A stretch of 64,000 bases of DNA from Candidatus Streptomyces philanthi. Its GTDB lineage: Bacteria; Actinomycetota; Actinomycetes; Streptomycetales; Streptomycetaceae. The position numbers and the translations under genes were made by a program. Positions 17,061-26,634 of this stretch are shown one piece after another. Where the stretch lies: the NCBI GenBank assembly GCA_018114805.1, contig CP073042.1, forward strand, positions 5,315,501 to 5,379,500. The letters are read 5' to 3'. The first letter of the stretch is position 1; every line of letters starts with the position of its first letter. The notes beneath the pieces were generated by a model. It had not been told where the DNA came from, did no database searches, and was given only the letters and a program-made list of their open reading frames with translations.

Positions 17061-18112
17061 GCAGCCAAGACAACTCAGAAGAGAACCCGCCACAGCAGCA
17101 GGACGACGCCGACGGCGGCGTGCTGGCGACTCGGGACAACCCGTTCGCCAACCCGGGGCTGCCACCCCACGAACACCGTGTGCAGGACATCGACGAGCGG
17201 GCCGCCAAGCGCTCCGAGCGCGTGGTCGCCGGGCTGTTCACGCTGTCGATGCTGTCCACGATCGGCTTCATCGCCTCGTACGTCGCGTTCCCGGTCGACA
17301 AGATCGTTTACGTCTTCCCGATCGGCCACGTCAGCGCGCTCAACCTCTCGCTGGGTCTGACCCTGGGGCTCGCGCTGTTCTGCATCGGCGCCGGCGCCAT
17401 CCACTGGGCCCGCACGCTGATGACCGATGTCGAGGTGCCCGAGGAGCGGCACGACATAGAGGCCACCCCCGAGGTACGCGAGGAGCTGCTCGCCGGGTTC
17501 CAGGACGGTGTCCGCGAGTCGGACCTCGGCCGCCGGAAGCTGGTCCGCAACACGCTGATCGGCGCGATGGCCATGGTGCCGCTGACCGGCCTGGTGCTGC
17601 TGCGTGACCTGGGCCCGATGCCGGGCACGATGCTCCGGCACACCAAGTGGGCCAAGGGCAAGATGCTCATCAACGAGAACACGCACGAGCCGCTGCGTCC
17701 CGAGGACATCGCCGTCGGTTCGTTGACGTTCGCCATGCCCGAGGGTCTGAGCGAAGAAGACCATGACTTCAACAACCAGATCGCCAAGGCGGCGCTCATG
17801 ATCGTCCGGCTGCAGCCGGAGAACATCAAGGACAAGCGCGAACTGGACTGGTCACACGAGGGCATCGTCGCGTTCTCGAAGATCTGCACGCACGTGGGCT
17901 GCCCGATCAGCCTCTACGAGCAGCAGACGCACCACGTGTTGTGCCCGTGCCACCAGTCGACCTTCGACCTGACCGACGGCGGCCGAGTCATCTTCGGCCC
18001 GGCGGGCCACGCCCTGCCGCAGCTTCGGATCACGGTCAACGACAAGGGCTACCTTGAGGCGATGGGCGACTTCGCGGAGCCCGTCGGTCCTGCCTACTGG
18101 GAGCGCGGATGA
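17057..18112 (+). CDS. qcrA: Cytochrome bc1 complex Rieske iron-sulfur subunit
   Basis: 351 residues. A disordered Asp/Gln-rich N-terminus is followed by three membrane helices (about 53-75, 92-120, 165-182), the actinobacterial pattern rather than the single anchor of other bacteria. The C-terminal [2Fe-2S] domain has CTHVGC (Cys and His ligands) and CPCHQS (Cys and His). ATG 17057 overlaps the qcrC stop, and its own stop overlaps qcrB, so translation is coupled. Confidence 0.96.
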   Translation: MSSQDNSEENPPQQQDDADGGVLATRDNPFANPGLPPHEHRVQDIDERAAKRSERVVAGLFTLSMLSTIGFIASYVAFPVDKIVYVFPIGHVSALNLSLGLTLGLALFCIGAGAIHWARTLMTDVEVPEERHDIEATPEVREELLAGFQDGVRESDLGRRKLVRNTLIGAMAMVPLTGLVLLRDLGPMPGTMLRHTKWAKGKMLINENTHEPLRPEDIAVGSLTFAMPEGLSEEDHDFNNQIAKAALMIVRLQPENIKDKRELDWSHEGIVAFSKICTHVGCPISLYEQQTHHVLCPCHQSTFDLTDGGRVIFGPAGHALPQLRITVNDKGYLEAMGDFAEPVGPAYWERG

Positions 18113-19737
18113 GTACTGCAACCGACACTCGGCGCAAGAAGGCTCCGGCAGGCGAGCGCGTCGCCGACTGGGCCGACAGCCGGCTGGGCATCTACAGCCT
18201 GGCCAAGGCCAACATGCGCAAGATCTTCCCCGACCACTGGTCGTTCATGTTGGGTGAGGTCTGCCTCTACAGCTTCATCATCATCATCCTCACCGGTGTG
18301 TACCTGACAATGTTCTTCAACCCCAGCATGGGCGAGATCGTCTACGACGGTCCGTACGTGCCGATGCAGGGGATCCGGATGTCGGAGGCGTACGCCTCGA
18401 CGCTCGACATCAGCTTCGAGGTCCGCGGTGGTCTGCTGATCCGGCAGATTCACCACTGGGCCGCGCTGATCTTCGTCGGCAGCATGTTCGTGCACATGAT
18501 GCGCGTCTTCTTCACCGGTGCGTACCGCAAGCCGCGTGAGATGAACTGGGTGTTCGGCTTCCTGCTGCTGGTGCTCGGCCTCTTCACCGGCCTCACCGGC
18601 TACTCGCTGCCGGACGACCTGCTCTCCGGCACCGGTGTCCGCTTCACCCAGGGTGCCATCCTGTCGGTCCCGCTGGTCGGCACCTACCTGTCGATGTTCC
18701 TCTTCGGAGGCGAGTTCCCCGGACACGACTTCGTCGGCCGGTTCTACTCGATCCACATCCTGTTGCTACCCGGCATCATGCTCGGCCTGGTCGTGGCGCA
18801 CCTGATCATGGTGTTCCTGCACAAGCACACCCACTGGGCCGGCCCCGGCAAGACCAACACCAACGTGGTGGGCACGCCGTTCCTGCCGGTGTACATGGGC
18901 AAGGCCGGTGGCTTCTTCTTCCTGGTCTTCGGTGTCATCGCGGCCATCGCGGCCGTCGCCACCATCAACCCGGTGTGGGCGATCGGCCCCTACCGACCGG
19001 ACCAGGTGTCCACCGGTGCCCAGCCGGACTGGTATCTCGGCTTCGCCGAGGGTCTGATCCGAGTGATGCCTGGCTGGGAGATCGACGCCTGGGGCCACAC
19101 CCTCGTCCTGGGTGTGTTCATCCCGCTGGTGATCTTCCCGCTGGTGCTGCTCGCCATCGCCGTGTACCCGTTCATCGAGTCCTGGGCGACCGGCGACACG
19201 CGCAACCACCACCTGCTCGACCGGCCGCGCAACACGCCGACCCGTACCGGCTTCGGTGTCGCCTGGATCACCACGTACCTGACGATGCTGATCGCCGGTG
19301 GAAACGACCTGTGGGCCACCCACTTCCACCTGTCGATCAACGGGATCACCTGGTTCTCGCGCATCGCGTTCTTCGTGCTGCCGGTGGTGTCGTTCATCGT
19401 CACCAAGCGGATCTGCCTCGGCCTGCAGCGTCGGGACAAGGAGAAGGTGCTGCACGGTCGCGAGTCCGGCATCATCAAGCGGCTGCCGCACGGCGAGTTC
19501 ATCGAGGTGCACGAGCCGCTGTCGCAGGACCAGTTGCACACCCTCACGGCGCACGACCAGTACCAGCCGCTTGAGCTGGAGCCCGAGGTGGACGAGAACG
19601 GCGTGGCGCGCAAGCCCACCCGCTCCGAGAAGCTCCGCGTCAAGCTGTCGAAGGGCCTGTACGGCGAGGACAACCAGATCGCCAAGCCCACCGTCGAGGA
19701 GTACAAGGAGATCACGAGCAGCCACGGTCACCACTGA
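18109..19737 (+). CDS. qcrB: Cytochrome bc1 complex cytochrome b subunit
   Basis: 542 residues, integral membrane. Contains the heme-binding helices (RQIHHWAALIFVGSMFVHMM and SIHILLLPGIMLGLVVAHLI) and the quinol-site region around WYLGFAEGLIRVMPGWE, plus a long hydrophilic C-terminal tail (about 430-542) typical of actinobacterial QcrB. ATGA overlap with qcrA. Last gene of the operon, with a perfect terminator 30 bases later. Confidence 0.96.
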   Translation: MSTATDTRRKKAPAGERVADWADSRLGIYSLAKANMRKIFPDHWSFMLGEVCLYSFIIIILTGVYLTMFFNPSMGEIVYDGPYVPMQGIRMSEAYASTLDISFEVRGGLLIRQIHHWAALIFVGSMFVHMMRVFFTGAYRKPREMNWVFGFLLLVLGLFTGLTGYSLPDDLLSGTGVRFTQGAILSVPLVGTYLSMFLFGGEFPGHDFVGRFYSIHILLLPGIMLGLVVAHLIMVFLHKHTHWAGPGKTNTNVVGTPFLPVYMGKAGGFFFLVFGVIAAIAAVATINPVWAIGPYRPDQVSTGAQPDWYLGFAEGLIRVMPGWEIDAWGHTLVLGVFIPLVIFPLVLLAIAVYPFIESWATGDTRNHHLLDRPRNTPTRTGFGVAWITTYLTMLIAGGNDLWATHFHLSINGITWFSRIAFFVLPVVSFIVTKRICLGLQRRDKEKVLHGRESGIIKRLPHGEFIEVHEPLSQDQLHTLTAHDQYQPLELEPEVDENGVARKPTRSEKLRVKLSKGLYGEDNQIAKPTVEEYKEITSSHGHH

Positions 19738-19767
19738 CCCCTCCTGATCACCTGCTGATCGCCGCAC

Positions 19768-19802
19768 GAAGAACCCCGTCCGATGGTTGGACGGGGTTCT
19801 TC
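19768..19802 (+). terminator. Terminator of ctaE-qcrCAB
   Basis: Perfect 14-bp stem gaagaaccccgtcc (19768-19781) / ggacggggttcttc (19789-19802), loop gatggtt. One of the clearest terminators in the window. Confidence 0.9.
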
Positions 19803-19821
19803 GTCTGTTCCCGGCCCTGGA

Positions 19822-19827
19822 TAGGCT
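19822..19827 (+). promoter_or_regulatory. Candidate trpD -10
   Basis: TAGGCT, a good streptomycete -10, immediately after the qcr terminator and 36 bases before the trpD ATG, leaving room for the AGGAGCG ribosome site at about 19851. Confidence 0.5.
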
Positions 19828-19863
19828 GGCTCCACACCTCACCCACCACCAGGAGCGTGGACC

Positions 19864-20994
19864 ATGAACGTTGTGACCCCGACAGGCGGAGGCGGCGACA
19901 GCGCGACGGCCCACACCTGGCCGGGCATCCTGCGCAGCCTCCTCGCTGGCCAGGACCTCGGCGCCGACGCCTCCGCCTGGGCGATGGACCGCATCATGAC
20001 GGGCCAGGCCAGCGACACCCAGATCGCGGGGTTCGCGGTCGCCCTGCGGGCCAAGGGCGAGACGGTCGACGAGGTCGCCGGCATGGTCCGCACGATGTAC
20101 GAGCACGCCAACCTGATCGACGTCCCCGGGCCCACCGTGGACATCGTGGGGACGGGCGGTGACGGGGCCAAGACGGTCAACATCTCCACGATGTCCTCGA
20201 TCGTGGTGGCCGGCACCGGCGCCCGGGTCGTCAAGCACGGCAACCGGGCCGCCTCCTCGGCCAGCGGCGCCTCCGACGTGCTGGAGAAGCTGGGAGTCAA
20301 CCTGGACCTCACGCCGGCGCGGGTGGCCGAGGTCGCCGAGCGGGCGGGCATCACCTTCTGTTTCGCCGTCAAGTTCCACCCCTCGCTGCGGCACGTGGCG
20401 GCGGCCCGCCGCGAACTCGGCATCCCCACCACGTTCAACTTCCTCGGGCCCCTCACCAATCCGGCCAAGGTCGCGGCCCAGGCCACCGGGGTCGCTGACC
20501 CGCGGATGGCGCCGATCCTGGCGGGCGTGCTCGCCGGGCGCGGCACCAGCGCGCTGGTCTTCCGCGGTGACGACGGCCTGGACGAGCTGACCACCACGGC
20601 GACCTTCCGAGTGTGGGAGGTGCGCGACGGGGCCGTGCGCGAGCAGAGCTTCGACCCGCGTGACGTCGGCCTGGAACTGGTCCCCGTGGAGGCCCTGCGG
20701 GGCGCTGACGCCTCGTACAACGCCGATGTGGCCCGCCGGCTGCTCGCCGGCGAGCGCGGGCCCGTACGGGACGCCGTGCTGCTCAACTCGGCGGCGGCCC
20801 TCGTTGCCCTGGACGCGTTGAGCACGACGTCGGCGGCGGAGTCGGCCGCGCGGTTCGAGGCGGGGGCTCCCGCGCCGGAGCTGCCGCCGCTCGCCGAGCG
20901 GATCGGGGCGGCGATGGGGCGTGCGGCCGAGGCCATCGACTCGGGCGCGGCCAGGCGTACGCTGGAGCGGTGGGTGGCGGCCAGCCAGGAGTAG
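19864..20994 (+). CDS. trpD: Anthranilate phosphoribosyltransferase
   Basis: Transfers phosphoribose from PRPP to anthranilate, second step of tryptophan synthesis. 376 residues, slightly longer than typical (about 340-350) because of N- and C-terminal Ala-rich extensions. Signatures intact: PRPP loop VGTGGDGAKTVNISTMSS, KHGNRAASSASGASDVLE, the anthranilate-site stretch KFHPSLRHVA, and NFLGPLTNPA. It is separated from trpE, which lies about 30 kb away, as usual in Streptomyces. ATG with AGGAG 9 bases upstream. Confidence 0.95.
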   Translation: MNVVTPTGGGGDSATAHTWPGILRSLLAGQDLGADASAWAMDRIMTGQASDTQIAGFAVALRAKGETVDEVAGMVRTMYEHANLIDVPGPTVDIVGTGGDGAKTVNISTMSSIVVAGTGARVVKHGNRAASSASGASDVLEKLGVNLDLTPARVAEVAERAGITFCFAVKFHPSLRHVAAARRELGIPTTFNFLGPLTNPAKVAAQATGVADPRMAPILAGVLAGRGTSALVFRGDDGLDELTTTATFRVWEVRDGAVREQSFDPRDVGLELVPVEALRGADASYNADVARRLLAGERGPVRDAVLLNSAAALVALDALSTTSAAESAARFEAGAPAPELPPLAERIGAAMGRAAEAIDSGAARRTLERWVAASQE

Positions 20995-21048
20995 CCGCGC
21001 GCCGCGACGGAGCGGGCCAGGTGGCACAGCACGCGGCAGAGCGGCACA

Positions 21049-21088
21049 GGGCGAGGGCGCGTCCCCGTCCGGGGGCGCGCCCTCGCCC
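21049..21088 (+). terminator. Terminator of trpD
   Basis: Perfect 13-bp stem gggcgagggcgcg (21049-21061) / cgcgccctcgccc (21076-21088), with CCCC/GGGG continuing inside. About 55 bases after the trpD stop. Confidence 0.8.
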
Positions 21089-21211
21089 CGCGTGCGGGGT
21101 CCGCCAACTGCCCCCGGAGGCGGAGCGCGTGGCCGATTCGCCACCCCGTGTGCCGCCGACGGGGGAGGTGGGCGGTTGCGGTGTGGGCGCGGTGTGGGAT
21201 GATGCTTCGCA

Positions 21212-21329
21212 GGTCACGAGTGACAGCGACACAGGCCCCGGCCCGCTGTCCGGCAACCCTCCGTCCGTGGCGGGGTGCACCGGGTGATGACCAGGCCGTA
21301 GGCAGCGAGGTCTACGGCAAGCGCGGACC
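21212..21329 (+). ncRNA. SAM-IV riboswitch
   Basis: The leader matches, element by element, the S-adenosylmethionine class IV aptamer known from Streptomyces and Mycobacterium. It has 5' GGTCA..GAGTG, then CCGGCAACCCTCC, the GGCGGGGTGC segment, and CGGGTGATGACC whose TGACC closes P1 with the 5' GGTCA. The extra 3' hairpin (GCCGTAG / CTACGGC) and the final GCAAGCGCGGACC follow. It precedes a class V aminotransferase gene, consistent with control of a sulfur/methionine-cycle enzyme. Identification is from memory of the consensus. Confidence 0.88.
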
Positions 21330-21368
21330 CCTCGCACTCGTTTCCTCGAGTGAGACATCCAGGGGTCC
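21325..21368 (+). promoter_or_regulatory. Probable expression platform hairpin of the SAM-IV riboswitch
   Basis: GGACCCCT (21325-21332), which includes the last bases of the aptamer, can pair with AGGGGTCC (21361-21368). CACTCG (21335-21340) pairs with CGAGTG (21347-21352) inside it. Because the outer arm uses aptamer bases, formation may be exclusive with ligand-bound folding. A short ORF with a ribosome site follows directly. Confidence 0.5.
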
Positions 21369-21390
21369 TGGTGGTCGAGGGAGAAGCTCC

Positions 21391-21411
21391 GTGAGTCAGC
21401 GAATGCGCTAG
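21391..21411 (+). CDS. Possible 6-residue leader ORF (MSQRMR)
   Basis: GTG-AGT-CAG-CGA-ATG-CGC-TAG, preceded at 9-14 bases by GAGGGAG, a good ribosome site with no other start codon to serve. It lies between the riboswitch platform hairpin and the aminotransferase gene, whose ATG is 186 bases further on. It may be a translated leader through which the riboswitch acts, or chance. No known leader peptide of this sequence comes to mind. Confidence 0.3.
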   Translation: MSQRMR

Positions 21412-21596
21412 GGCCCACCGGCCCCGTTCCGCACGCTCCGGTTTTCCGGACATTCCGGCCCATCCGATCCGCGCCAGCGCGCGGGCGCCCCCGGGTCGTC
21501 TTCCGCACCCACCGACGGGTCAGCCATCGGCCGTGCGTTTCCCCAAGCCCTGTCGCTTCCCTTGTGTGAAGCCCTGCCCTGCCGGGAGAACTCGCC

Positions 21597-23004
21597 ATGT
21601 CCACGGGCCCCTTCGCCACCGCCCCGACCGCCGACGCCGCCCCCTCCGCCGCCGCTCCGACCACCACCGCCGACACCGGGGTGGCGGCCGAGCCCGCCTG
21701 TGGCACCCGGTCGGCCGCGCTCCCGCTGCCCGTGCTCGGGGCGGATGTGCGGGTGCCGCTGGTCACCGGGGGCGAGGTCGGCTACGCCGCGCTGGACTAC
21801 GCCGCCAGCGCCCCCGCGCTGCGCCGGGTGTGGGAGGACGTGGCCGCGTACGCCCCGTACTACGGCAGCGTGCACCGGGTGGCGGGCTACCCTCTCGCAG
21901 TTGTCCACCGACCTGTTCGAGACCAGCCGTGCGGACGTGGCCGCGTTCCTCGGCTGCCGCCCGGACGACCAGGTCGTCTTCACCCGCTCCACTATCGACT
22001 CGCTCAACCTGCTCGCCGCCGTGCTGCCCGAGGGCACGCGGGTGTACGTCTTCGAGACCGAGCACCACGCCGCGCTGCTGCCCTGGGAGCGGCAGCCGGG
22101 CGTGTCGGTGACCTACCTGAGCGCGCCCCGTTCGCCCGCCGCCGCCGTGCCGACGTTGGAGGTGGCGCTGGCGGACCGGGCGGCCGAGGGTCCTGCGCTG
22201 GTCTGCGTGACCGGCGCGTCGAACGTGACCGGCGAGCTGTGGCCGGTGCACGAGTTGGCGGCGGCGCACGCGCCCGGCGCCCGGATCGTGCTCGACGCCG
22301 CCCAGTTGGGGCCCCCACCACCCGGTCGACATCGCCGAGTTGGACGTGGACTGGGTCGCGTTCTCCGGCCACAAGCTGTACGCGCCGTTCGGCTCCGGCG
22401 TGCTCGCCGGCCGCGCTGACTGGCTGCGCGCGGCCGAGCCGTACCTCGCCGTGGCGGTGCCAGTCGCGCCGTGGTGCGGACCGCCGACGGCGGCGTGGAC
22501 GTGGCCTGGCACACCACCGCCGCCCGGCACGAGGCCGGCTTCGACGCGCTGGTCGAGCGCGAGCGGGAGCTGATCGCCGCCGTACGGGCCGGACTCGCCG
22601 ACGTCCCGCAGGTGCGTCTCCTGTCGCTGTTCGGCGACGACGCGCCCCGGGTCGGGGTGCTCTCCTTCGTCGTGGACGGCTGGAACAGCTCACACTTCGC
22701 CGCCGCGCTCTCCGCCGAGTACGGCATCGGCGTGTGGGACGGGCTGTTCTGCGCCCACCCGCTGGTGCGCACCCTGCTCGACAGCGAGGCGTCGGAGCCG
22801 GGTGAGTGCGGGGCGCCGGACCAGGCGCCCGGCGGCTCGGGCTCGCTGAACGCGATCCGGATCAGCTTCGGCGCCGGGACGCCCGACGAGCACGTCGAGC
22901 GGTTCGTGCGCGCTGTACGGGAGCTGGTGCGCGACGGCGCCCGCTGGAGCTACCGTACCGAGGACGGCCGTTGCGTGCCGGACCGCGGCGCGACGGCGCA
23001 CTGA
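21597..23004 (+). pseudogene. Class V aminotransferase (cysteine desulfurase-like), three frameshifts
   Basis: PLP enzyme of the NifS/CsdA fold. The reading frame changes three times: near 21890 (one extra C before CTCTCGCAG), near 22312 (one extra C in a GGGCCCCC run) and near 22458 (one G short in GGTGGCGG). Pieced together it reads MSTGPFATAP.., YAASAPALRRVWEDV, FLGCRPDDQVVFTRSTIDSL, ASNVTGELWPVHELAA, IVLDAAQLGP, and the PLP lysine motif WVAFSGHKLYAPFGSG. It ends at 23004 after ISFGAGTPDEHVERFVRAV. The ATG has GGGAGA 8 bases upstream. SAM-IV control points to sulfur-amino-acid metabolism. The short homopolymer indels look like sequencing error. Confidence 0.75.
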
Positions 23005-23051
23005 CGCCTGGCGCCGCCGCGCTCGGGCCACGGGCCGGTGGCGGGCGGGGC

Positions 23052-24417
23052 TCAGCGCGGCGCGACGGGCCGACCGGGCAGCGGCACGAGGCGGCCGGGG
23101 CGCGGCGGGTGCGCCGGGCGCCGCCGCGGGCACGAAGCGGCCCGGGGCGCCGGTGAGGCGGGTGCCGATGAGGACCATCCGCAGGGCCGCCTCCGCCGCG
23201 TCCGCGAGGAACTCCCGGCCCCGCCCCAGGGCCTCGGCGAGCACCACCGGCGCGAGCAGGATGCCGTGGTACGCGTCGACCCCCGCGCCGCGCACCTCCT
23301 GGGCGCCCTCGCCGATGGTGCCCGCGAGGGCGAGGACCGGTCTGCCGTGCGCCTTGGCGCGGCGCTCCACCTCGGCCGGGATCTTGCCTCGGGTCGTCTG
23401 CCGGTCTAGCGCGCCCTCGGTGGTGACGACGAGGTCGGCGCGGGCCAGCCGGGCGTCGAGGTCCAGGCCGTCCAGGAGCACGTCGAAGCGGGGCAGCAAC
23501 CGCGCGCCGATCGCCGCCAGTCCGGCGCCGAGCCCCCCGGACGCGCCGGCGCCGGGCCCGTGGCGCAGATCGACGCCACCGGCGGCCGAGGGCAGCAGGG
23601 CCAGCACCGGCGCCCGGCGGCGGGCCCGGCGCGGGGGAGGCGAGCGCGACGGCGGGGCCGCTCACGTCGCGCGCGAGGATGTGGGCCCAGCGTTCGAGCG
23701 CGGCCGACAACTCCTCGACCTGGGCCGGACTCGCGTCCTTCTGCGGCCTGAAGACCCGGGCCACGCCCTGCGGGTGCGGGCCGCACAGCACGTTGAACGG
23801 GTTGCAGGCGACCAGCAGTTCGGTCTCGGCCAACCGGGGTCGAGCCGGGACCGGTCGACGCGGGCGAGGCGGGTCAGGGCCCGGCCGCCGGGCGGGAGTT
23901 CGCGGCCGTCCGCGTCGAGCAGCCGGGCGCCGAGGGCCTGGAGCGCGCCCGCGCCGCCGTCGGACGTACCCGAGTCGCCGCAGCCGACGAGGACGCAGCG
24001 AGCGCCAAAGTCCAGCGCGGCGCGGATGAGTTCGCCGACGCCGCGGGTGGTGGTGGCGCCCCGGTCGCGCTGGTCCGGTGGCACCAGGGACAGCTCGGCG
24101 ACGGCGGCCATCTCGACCGCCGCGGTGCGCGCCCCGGCCGGGCCGCGCGCGCCGGGGCCGAGCAGCGCGAAGTGGGTGGGCACCGTGGCGCCGGTCGGGC
24201 CGGTGGCGGTGAGGTGGTGCAGGGCGCCACCGGTCGCGGCGGCCAGCGCCTCGGCGGTGCCTTTGCCGCCGTCCACCAGCGGTATCAGGTCGGTGTCGGC
24301 GTCGGGCACCACACGTCGCAGCCCCTCGGCGATGGCCTCAGCGGCCTCTCGGGCGGACAGCTTGAACCCACTGGGGGCCACGGCGAGGCCCAGGGGGCGG
24401 GGTGCGGGGCCGTTCAT
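23052..24417 (-). pseudogene. Glycerate kinase (GckA/GlxK family), frameshifted
   Basis: Phosphorylates D-glycerate with ATP. From ATG 24417: GLAVAPSGFKLSAREAAEAI (typical APDSFKGS-like start with SGFK), DLIPLVDGGKGTAEAL, and GCGDSGTSDGGAGALQALGA. The frame is lost near 23838 and resumes as TELLVACNPFNVLCGPHPQG through ERWAHILARDVSGPAVAL. It shifts again near 23620 to give LPSAAGGVDLRHGPGAGASG and VVTTEGALDRQTTRGKIPAEV. The last frame runs past the expected end; one more shift would reach the stop at 23052-23054, so the 3' limit is approximate. It is the last gene of the transporter operon (68 bases after it), suggesting imported glycerate as substrate. Confidence 0.7.
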
Positions 24418-24485
24418 GGTGCTCCGTAGATCCGTAGGGGTGAGGGGTGGGTAACGGTCCGGCGGTGGGGGCGGGCGTCGGCGTG

Positions 24486-25826
24486 TCACAGCGGTACGCC
24501 GAGCAGCGGCCAGACGCCCAGTGCGAACAGCCACACCAGGGCGGCCGTCAGCGGGGCCAGGACACAGGGAGAGGCGCAACAGGTCGCGCGGCGCATACGT
24601 GGGGTGGCGTCCGGCAGGTCGGCGAAGAGGGCGACGGGCTTGGCCGAGGCCGGCAGGGTGTGGCAGAAGCCGGCGGCGGCCGTGGCGGCCAGCGCGGCGG
24701 CCACCGGGCTGACCCCGGCCTCGCCGGCGGCGGCCACCACCAGCGGGACCAGCACGCTGGAGCGGGCGGAACGGGACTGGAGCGCCAGGCGGGCCGCCGT
24801 GCTGAGGGCGATGACCACGCCCAGGAACAGCCAGGGCGGCACGCCGCCGCCGGGCAGCCTCGACACCAGCCAGCGGGCGGCGCCGGAGACGGACAGCGCG
24901 ATGCCCATGGCCATCGTGGCCGCCATGAACAGCAGCAGCGACCACGGGACGGTGCTCAGCGCGTCCTTGAGCCGCACCGTGCCGAGCGCCGGCGAGGCGG
25001 CCACCAACGCGCCGATCAGCGCGACCACGGCCGGCGGCACCTGGTGCAGGGGTTCGCTGCACCACAGCAGCACGACGGTGCCCAGGAGCAGCGCGCAACG
25101 GGTCTCCGCGGCGGTCGGCCTGCCGGGTCATGGTCAGCAGCACCACCTCCGCCGGCCAGGTGCGAGGAGGCGATCGCCAGCGGCAGCCCGAGCAGCAGCC
25201 AGCGGGCGAAGCCGATCTCCTCGCCGGTCGACTCCCACAGCACCGAGACGGTGATCAGGTGCGCCCCGGCGCCGATCAGCGTGGCCACGGCGGAGAGCAG
25301 GATGACGGTGGGGAACAGCAGCGCCAGCATCACCACCAGCCGCGCCCGGTCGGCCAGCACCCGCGCCAGTGCCAGGAACACCGGCAGCGCGAGCGCCGCC
25401 CGTCCGGAGGTGGCCGGGACGGCGAAGGCGGTGGCCACCAGGGCGGCCGTGGTGAAGTGGACGAGCTGGCGCACGCTGCTCGCCCCGCTCACCAGGAACG
25501 CCGCTGCCCGCCCGGCGAGCCTGCTGCGGCCCACCGCGGCGGCTAGGACGAAGGCGCAGATCAGCAGCCACACGGTGGTCGCCCAGGGTGCCGAACAGCG
25601 TCTCCCTGCTGATCACGCCGGTCGCGGTGAGCGCCAGGCCCGCGCCGAGCGCGACGTAGGTGTCGTCGATCGGGGTGGCGACCCAGGCGCAGGTGGCCAG
25701 GGCGAAGACGGCCAGCGTGAGCCTGGCGTCGGTGGCCAGCCCCGGCAGGGTGCCGGGCACGGCCAGTACGGCGCACGCGCTGAGGGCGGCGCACCAGGCG
25801 GCGGCCTGCCGGTGGGTGAGGGTCAC
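24486..25826 (-). pseudogene. SLC13/DASS-type anion permease, frameshifted
   Basis: Polytopic membrane transporter of the divalent anion:sodium symporter/ArsB-like class, about 445 residues when repaired. The GTG at 25826 starts MTLTHRQAAAWCAALSACAV, then LALTATGVISRETLFGTLGD. The frame shifts near 25580 into NVWLLICAFVLAAAVGRSRL and again near 25125 into PPAVVALIGALVAASPALGT. The end is LVPLVVAAAGEAGVSPVAAA, FCHTLPASAKPVALFADL and LWPLLGVPL. About 11 hydrophobic helices are visible. The ASAKP and PSTSG/PATSG-like turns (VPATSGRAAL) are the family's substrate loops. The 31-bp motif at 25856-25886 lies 29 bases upstream. Glycerate kinase follows, so a three-carbon hydroxy acid is a plausible substrate (inference). 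Confidence 0.65.
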
Positions 25827-25855
25827 GCCTCAGTCTCAGCGCCGGCGGTGAGCCG

Positions 25856-25886
25856 CCGATGAGCGCTCGATGAGGAGAACTTCATC
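25856..25886. promoter_or_regulatory. Copy 1 of a 31-bp motif, upstream of the permease gene
   Basis: On the minus strand: GATGAAGTTCTCCTCATCG followed by AGCGCTCATCGG. The match upstream of the two-component operon (28530-28560) agrees at 22 of 31 positions, with GATGAAG, TCCTCAT and TCATC blocks in the same register. The repeated TCATC units resemble the tandem half-sites bound by OmpR-family regulators; such a regulator is encoded by the adjacent operon. Confidence 0.5.
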
Positions 25887-25936
25887 CCCGCCGGCGGCGC
25901 CCGCGACGCCCTCACGCGGCCCGCCCCCCGACGCCC

Positions 25937-25951
25937 GCCCCGGCGCGGGGC
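25937..25951 (-). terminator. Possible terminator after the response regulator gene
   Basis: gccccg (25937-25942) / cggggc (25946-25951), loop gcg; a further ccgcgcccgcgcgggcgg palindrome follows at about 25951. It lies between the regulator stop and the permease promoter. Confidence 0.4.
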
Positions 25952-25973
25952 CGCGCCCGCGCGGGCGGCCGGC

Positions 25974-26634
25974 TCAGGGCAGCCGGTAGCCCATGCCGCG
26001 CACGGTCTCCACGCGGCCCGCGCCCAGCTTCTTGCGCAGCGCCCGTACGTAGACGTCCACGATGTTGGAGCCGGGGTCGAAGTCGTAGCCCCACACGTGG
26101 GAGAGGATCTGCTCGCGCGTCAGGACCTGGCCCGGGTGGCGCAGGAACAGTTCGAGCAGGACGAACTCACGTGCTGTCAGGTCGACCGAGGTCTGTCCCG
26201 CGCGGGCCCTGCGGGTGCGCAGGTCGAGACTGAGGTCGCCCCTGCGCAAGCACGGTCACCTCGGGGGCGCGGGCGGCCGTGCGCAGCCGCAGTCGCACCC
26301 GGGCCAGCAGCTCATCGAAGCGGAACGGCTTGGTCATCCAGTCGTCCGCGCCGCCCTCGAGGCCGGCCACCGTGTCCCGTACGGAGTCGCGCGCGGTCAG
26401 GACGATCACCGGCGTCGTCACCCGGTCCTCGCGCAGCCCGCGCAGCACCGTGAAGCCGTCCTGGCCCGGCAGCCCGATGTCGAGGATGATCAGGTCGAAG
26501 CCGCCGGTGCGGGCGTAGTCGGCCGCGGTGTCGCCGTCGGACGCGATGGTGGTGGTGAAGCCGCTCGCGCGCAGGCCCTTCTCGACGAAGGCGGCGATGC
26601 GCTCCTCGTCCTCGGCGATCAGAATGCGCTTCAT
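25974..26634 (-). pseudogene. OmpR-family response regulator, one frameshift
   Basis: ATG 26634 gives MKRILIAEDEERIAAFVEKG with the acidic pocket EDE, the phospho-Asp in GFDLIILDIGLPGQDG (about residue 51), Thr in VIVLTARD and Lys in WMTKPFRFDEL. After TAARAPEVTVL one extra base near 26250 breaks the frame. The winged-helix output domain resumes as RRGDLSLDLRTRRARAGQTS, DLTAREFVLLELFLRHPGQV, VWGYDFDPGSNIVDVYVRAL and RKKLGAGRVETVRGMGYRLP, ending at 25974. Apart from that base it is a complete, canonical regulator of about 220 residues. Its start codon overlaps the kinase stop. Probable target: the 31-bp motif. Confidence 0.8.

Noticed and set aside
18766..21144. A 792-codon open frame on the minus strand opposite qcrB and trpD
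   Set aside because: It is the antisense shadow of two intact, strongly conserved genes; long spurious frames are normal in DNA this GC-rich.
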